From positions 1 to 7,333 of the forward strand of contig VGXJ01000085.1 of assembly GCA_016873375.1 (NCBI GenBank): DNA of 7,333 nucleotides, given 5' to 3'. The position numbers were made by a program, and so were the translations under genes. Source of the stretch: Phycisphaerae bacterium. GTDB lineage: Bacteria; Planctomycetota; Phycisphaerae; Phycisphaerales; SM1A02. Each line of letters starts with the position of its first letter. Position 1 is the first letter of the stretch. Shown here one piece after another: positions 6,419 to 7,333 of the stretch. The notes beneath the pieces are model-generated. The model saw nothing but the letters and a program-made list of their open reading frames with translations. It was not told where the DNA came from and did no database searches.

Positions 6419-6853
6419 TCACTTGCCCGGCGGTTCGCTCAGGCGGATGTCGCTGTCCTCGCCCTCGCCGCCGGGCTGGCCGTCGGCGCCGTAGCAGATG
6501 ATGTCGAACTCCAGCCCGGCAGGCACGTCATCGACCTCGAGGACGTACTCGTTCTTCCACGGATCCTTCAGTGCGCTGGCCGGCATGAACGGAGGGTCGC
6601 CCTCGATCAGCTCGGCCAGTTCGAAGTCATCGCCGAGCGAGCTCATGCCGTTCTGGGTCATGTAGATCGTGATCTGGTTGCTCAGCGTGGCCATCTCGCT
6701 GAAGGCGCGCTTCTGCTTGGAACTGCCGATGAGGAAGCCCAGCCGCGGCACGAACACGGCTGCCATGATGCCGAGGATCGTGACCGCGATCAGGATCTCG
6801 ATGAGGCTGAACGCACGGCGGGAAGGACGGCGAGGGGAGCGGGATGTGTGCAT
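6419..6853 (-). CDS. gspG: Type II secretion major pseudopilin GspG
   Basis: This encodes 144 residues from the ATG at 6853-6851, or 146 from the ATG at 6859-6857, two codons upstream (Met-Ile-Met). A basic leader ends in SRRA, followed by FSLIEILIAVTILGIMAAVFVPRLG, so cleavage is predicted at A|F with Glu at +5. The rest is clearly GspG: DPWKNEYVLE, then YGADGQPGGEGEDSDI near the C-terminus, which is the family's calcium-binding loop. GspG builds the shaft of the periplasmic pseudopilus that pushes substrates through the secretin. AAAGGA at 6863-6868 lies 9 nt before the second ATG but only 3 nt before the first, so the second is preferred. CATGATCATG (6851-6860) is a perfect palindrome across the two starts, probably a by-product of the codons. 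The length matches the family. Confidence 0.95.
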   Translation of the reverse strand: MHTSRSPRRPSRRAFSLIEILIAVTILGIMAAVFVPRLGFLIGSSKQKRAFSEMATLSNQITIYMTQNGMSSLGDDFELAELIEGDPPFMPASALKDPWKNEYVLEVDDVPAGLEFDIICYGADGQPGGEGEDSDIRLSEPPGK

Positions 6854-6862
6854 GATCATGAT

Positions 6863-6868
6863 TCCTTT
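6863..6868 (-). promoter_or_regulatory. Ribosome binding site of gspG
   Basis: AAAGGA on the minus strand lies in the 30-40 nt spacer after gspF. Its distance is 3 nt from the first ATG and 9 nt from the second, so it supports the second as the start. GspG is needed in the greatest amount of all pseudopilins, and it is the only complete gene in the window whose ribosome binding site lies in an intergenic spacer and not in coding sequence. Confidence 0.55.
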
Positions 6869-6892
6869 CGTCAGGGTTCGGTCGGCGCAGGG

Positions 6893-7333
6893 TTACGCAC
6901 CCAAGGCGGTCTGCATGTTCAGGAGCGGCAGCAGCATGCCCACGAGCACGAAACCGGCCACGACGGACATGACCAGAAGCAGTGCGATGGGCAGGATCTT
7001 GGTGAAGAGCTTCAGCGAGTTGTTGACCTGCCGGTCGAACGCGCCCGCTGCGTGCATGAGCATGGGCTCGAGCTTGCCGGACTTTTCGCCGATGTTGACG
7101 ATCTGGATCAGAAGCGGCGGGAAGTACCCGCTGCGCTCCATCGGGTCAGCCAGGGACGCTCCTGTCGACACGCGATCGCTGACGTCATCGATGGCAGCCA
7201 TCATGGCGTAGTTGCCCAAGGTGTCACGCACCGTGCGCAGCGCGGTGAGGATGGGAATGCCTGCGCTGACCAGCGTGCCAAGCGTGCGCGTGAAGCGCGC
7301 CACAGCCACATCCCGCAGCAGCGTGCCGAGCAC
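6893..7333 (-). CDS. gspF: Type II secretion inner-membrane platform protein GspF (C-terminal part, cut by window edge)
   Basis: The last 146-147 residues are present and the frame is open to the right edge, so the first window codon (a GTG) is internal and not a start. The sequence is the second T2SF domain: ARFTRTLGTLVSAGIPILTAL at about 12-32, SDRVSTGASLADPMERSGYFPP at about 52-73, then QIVNIGEKSGKLEPML at 77-92. A hydrophobic segment at about 113-139 and a short tail (QTALGA) end the protein. The G-x-SL and IGE-SG-L signatures are typical of GspF and PilC. Whole GspF proteins have about 400 residues, so roughly 250 are missing. GspF is the polytopic platform protein that works with GspE and GspL to assemble the pseudopilus. 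It ends in TAA, with a short spacer before gspG and no hairpin that looks like a terminator. Confidence 0.95.
   Translation of the reverse strand: MLGTLLRDVAVARFTRTLGTLVSAGIPILTALRTVRDTLGNYAMMAAIDDVSDRVSTGASLADPMERSGYFPPLLIQIVNIGEKSGKLEPMLMHAAGAFDRQVNNSLKLFTKILPIALLLVMSVVAGFVLVGMLLPLLNMQTALGA

Noticed and set aside
319..7333. Type IV pilus or competence pseudopilus cluster
   Set aside because: GspF and prepilin helices occur in those systems too, but GspK, the calcium-loop GspG, and the L-M pair in this order are characteristic of T2SS.

Overview
This window is one contiguous piece of a type II secretion system (T2SS, general secretory pathway) operon. Every gene reads on the minus strand, so the order of transcription runs from high to low coordinates: gspF (3' part only, cut by the right edge), gspG, gspH, gspI, gspJ, gspK, gspL, gspM, then the 5' part of a GspC/GspN-type gene cut by the left edge. 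The window opens inside one gene and closes inside another, and the largest gap between genes is about 40 bp. I see no promoter, transcription terminator, RNA gene, mobile element or CRISPR array, so the promoter must lie upstream of gspF, beyond the right edge.

The genes are packed with start/stop overlaps: ATGA at gspJ/K, gspL/M and gspM/next gene, GTGA at gspK/L, TGATG at gspH/I, and an 11-nt overlap with an apparent TTG start at gspI/J. Only gspF-gspG and gspG-gspH have short spacers. This suggests one polycistronic mRNA with translational coupling. The F-G-H-I-J-K-L-M-(N/C) order resembles the xps-type T2SS operons of xanthomonads, where an N/C protein follows M and gspD comes next.

How the parts work together: GspF is the inner-membrane platform protein. 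GspG is the major pseudopilin and keeps its C-terminal calcium loop. GspH, I, J and K are minor pseudopilins that form the pseudopilus tip. GspL (degenerate actin-like cytoplasmic domain, one transmembrane helix, PilN-like periplasmic domain) and GspM (one transmembrane helix, PilO/GspM-like domain) connect the platform to the secretion ATPase. The GspC/N-like protein (one transmembrane helix, Pro-rich linker) should connect the platform to the outer-membrane secretin. GspE, GspD and the prepilin peptidase are not in the window.

The DNA is GC-rich with long shadow ORFs on the opposite strand, as expected for biased codon use. The proteins are recognisable but divergent, with long low-complexity additions in GspJ and GspL and dockerin/EF-hand-like loops inserted in GspK. 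That combination reminds me of Planctomycetota (Phycisphaerae-like) T2SS clusters. This is an impression from family memory, not a proven assignment. I do not see a wholly new system. The unusual content is the decoration of a conserved machine: a Gly/Arg-rich tail on GspJ, an Ala/Gly/Pro linker plus helical tail on GspL, calcium-type loops and a doubled helix-hairpin-helix region in GspK, and Ala rather than Gly at the predicted prepilin cleavage site of most pseudopilins.
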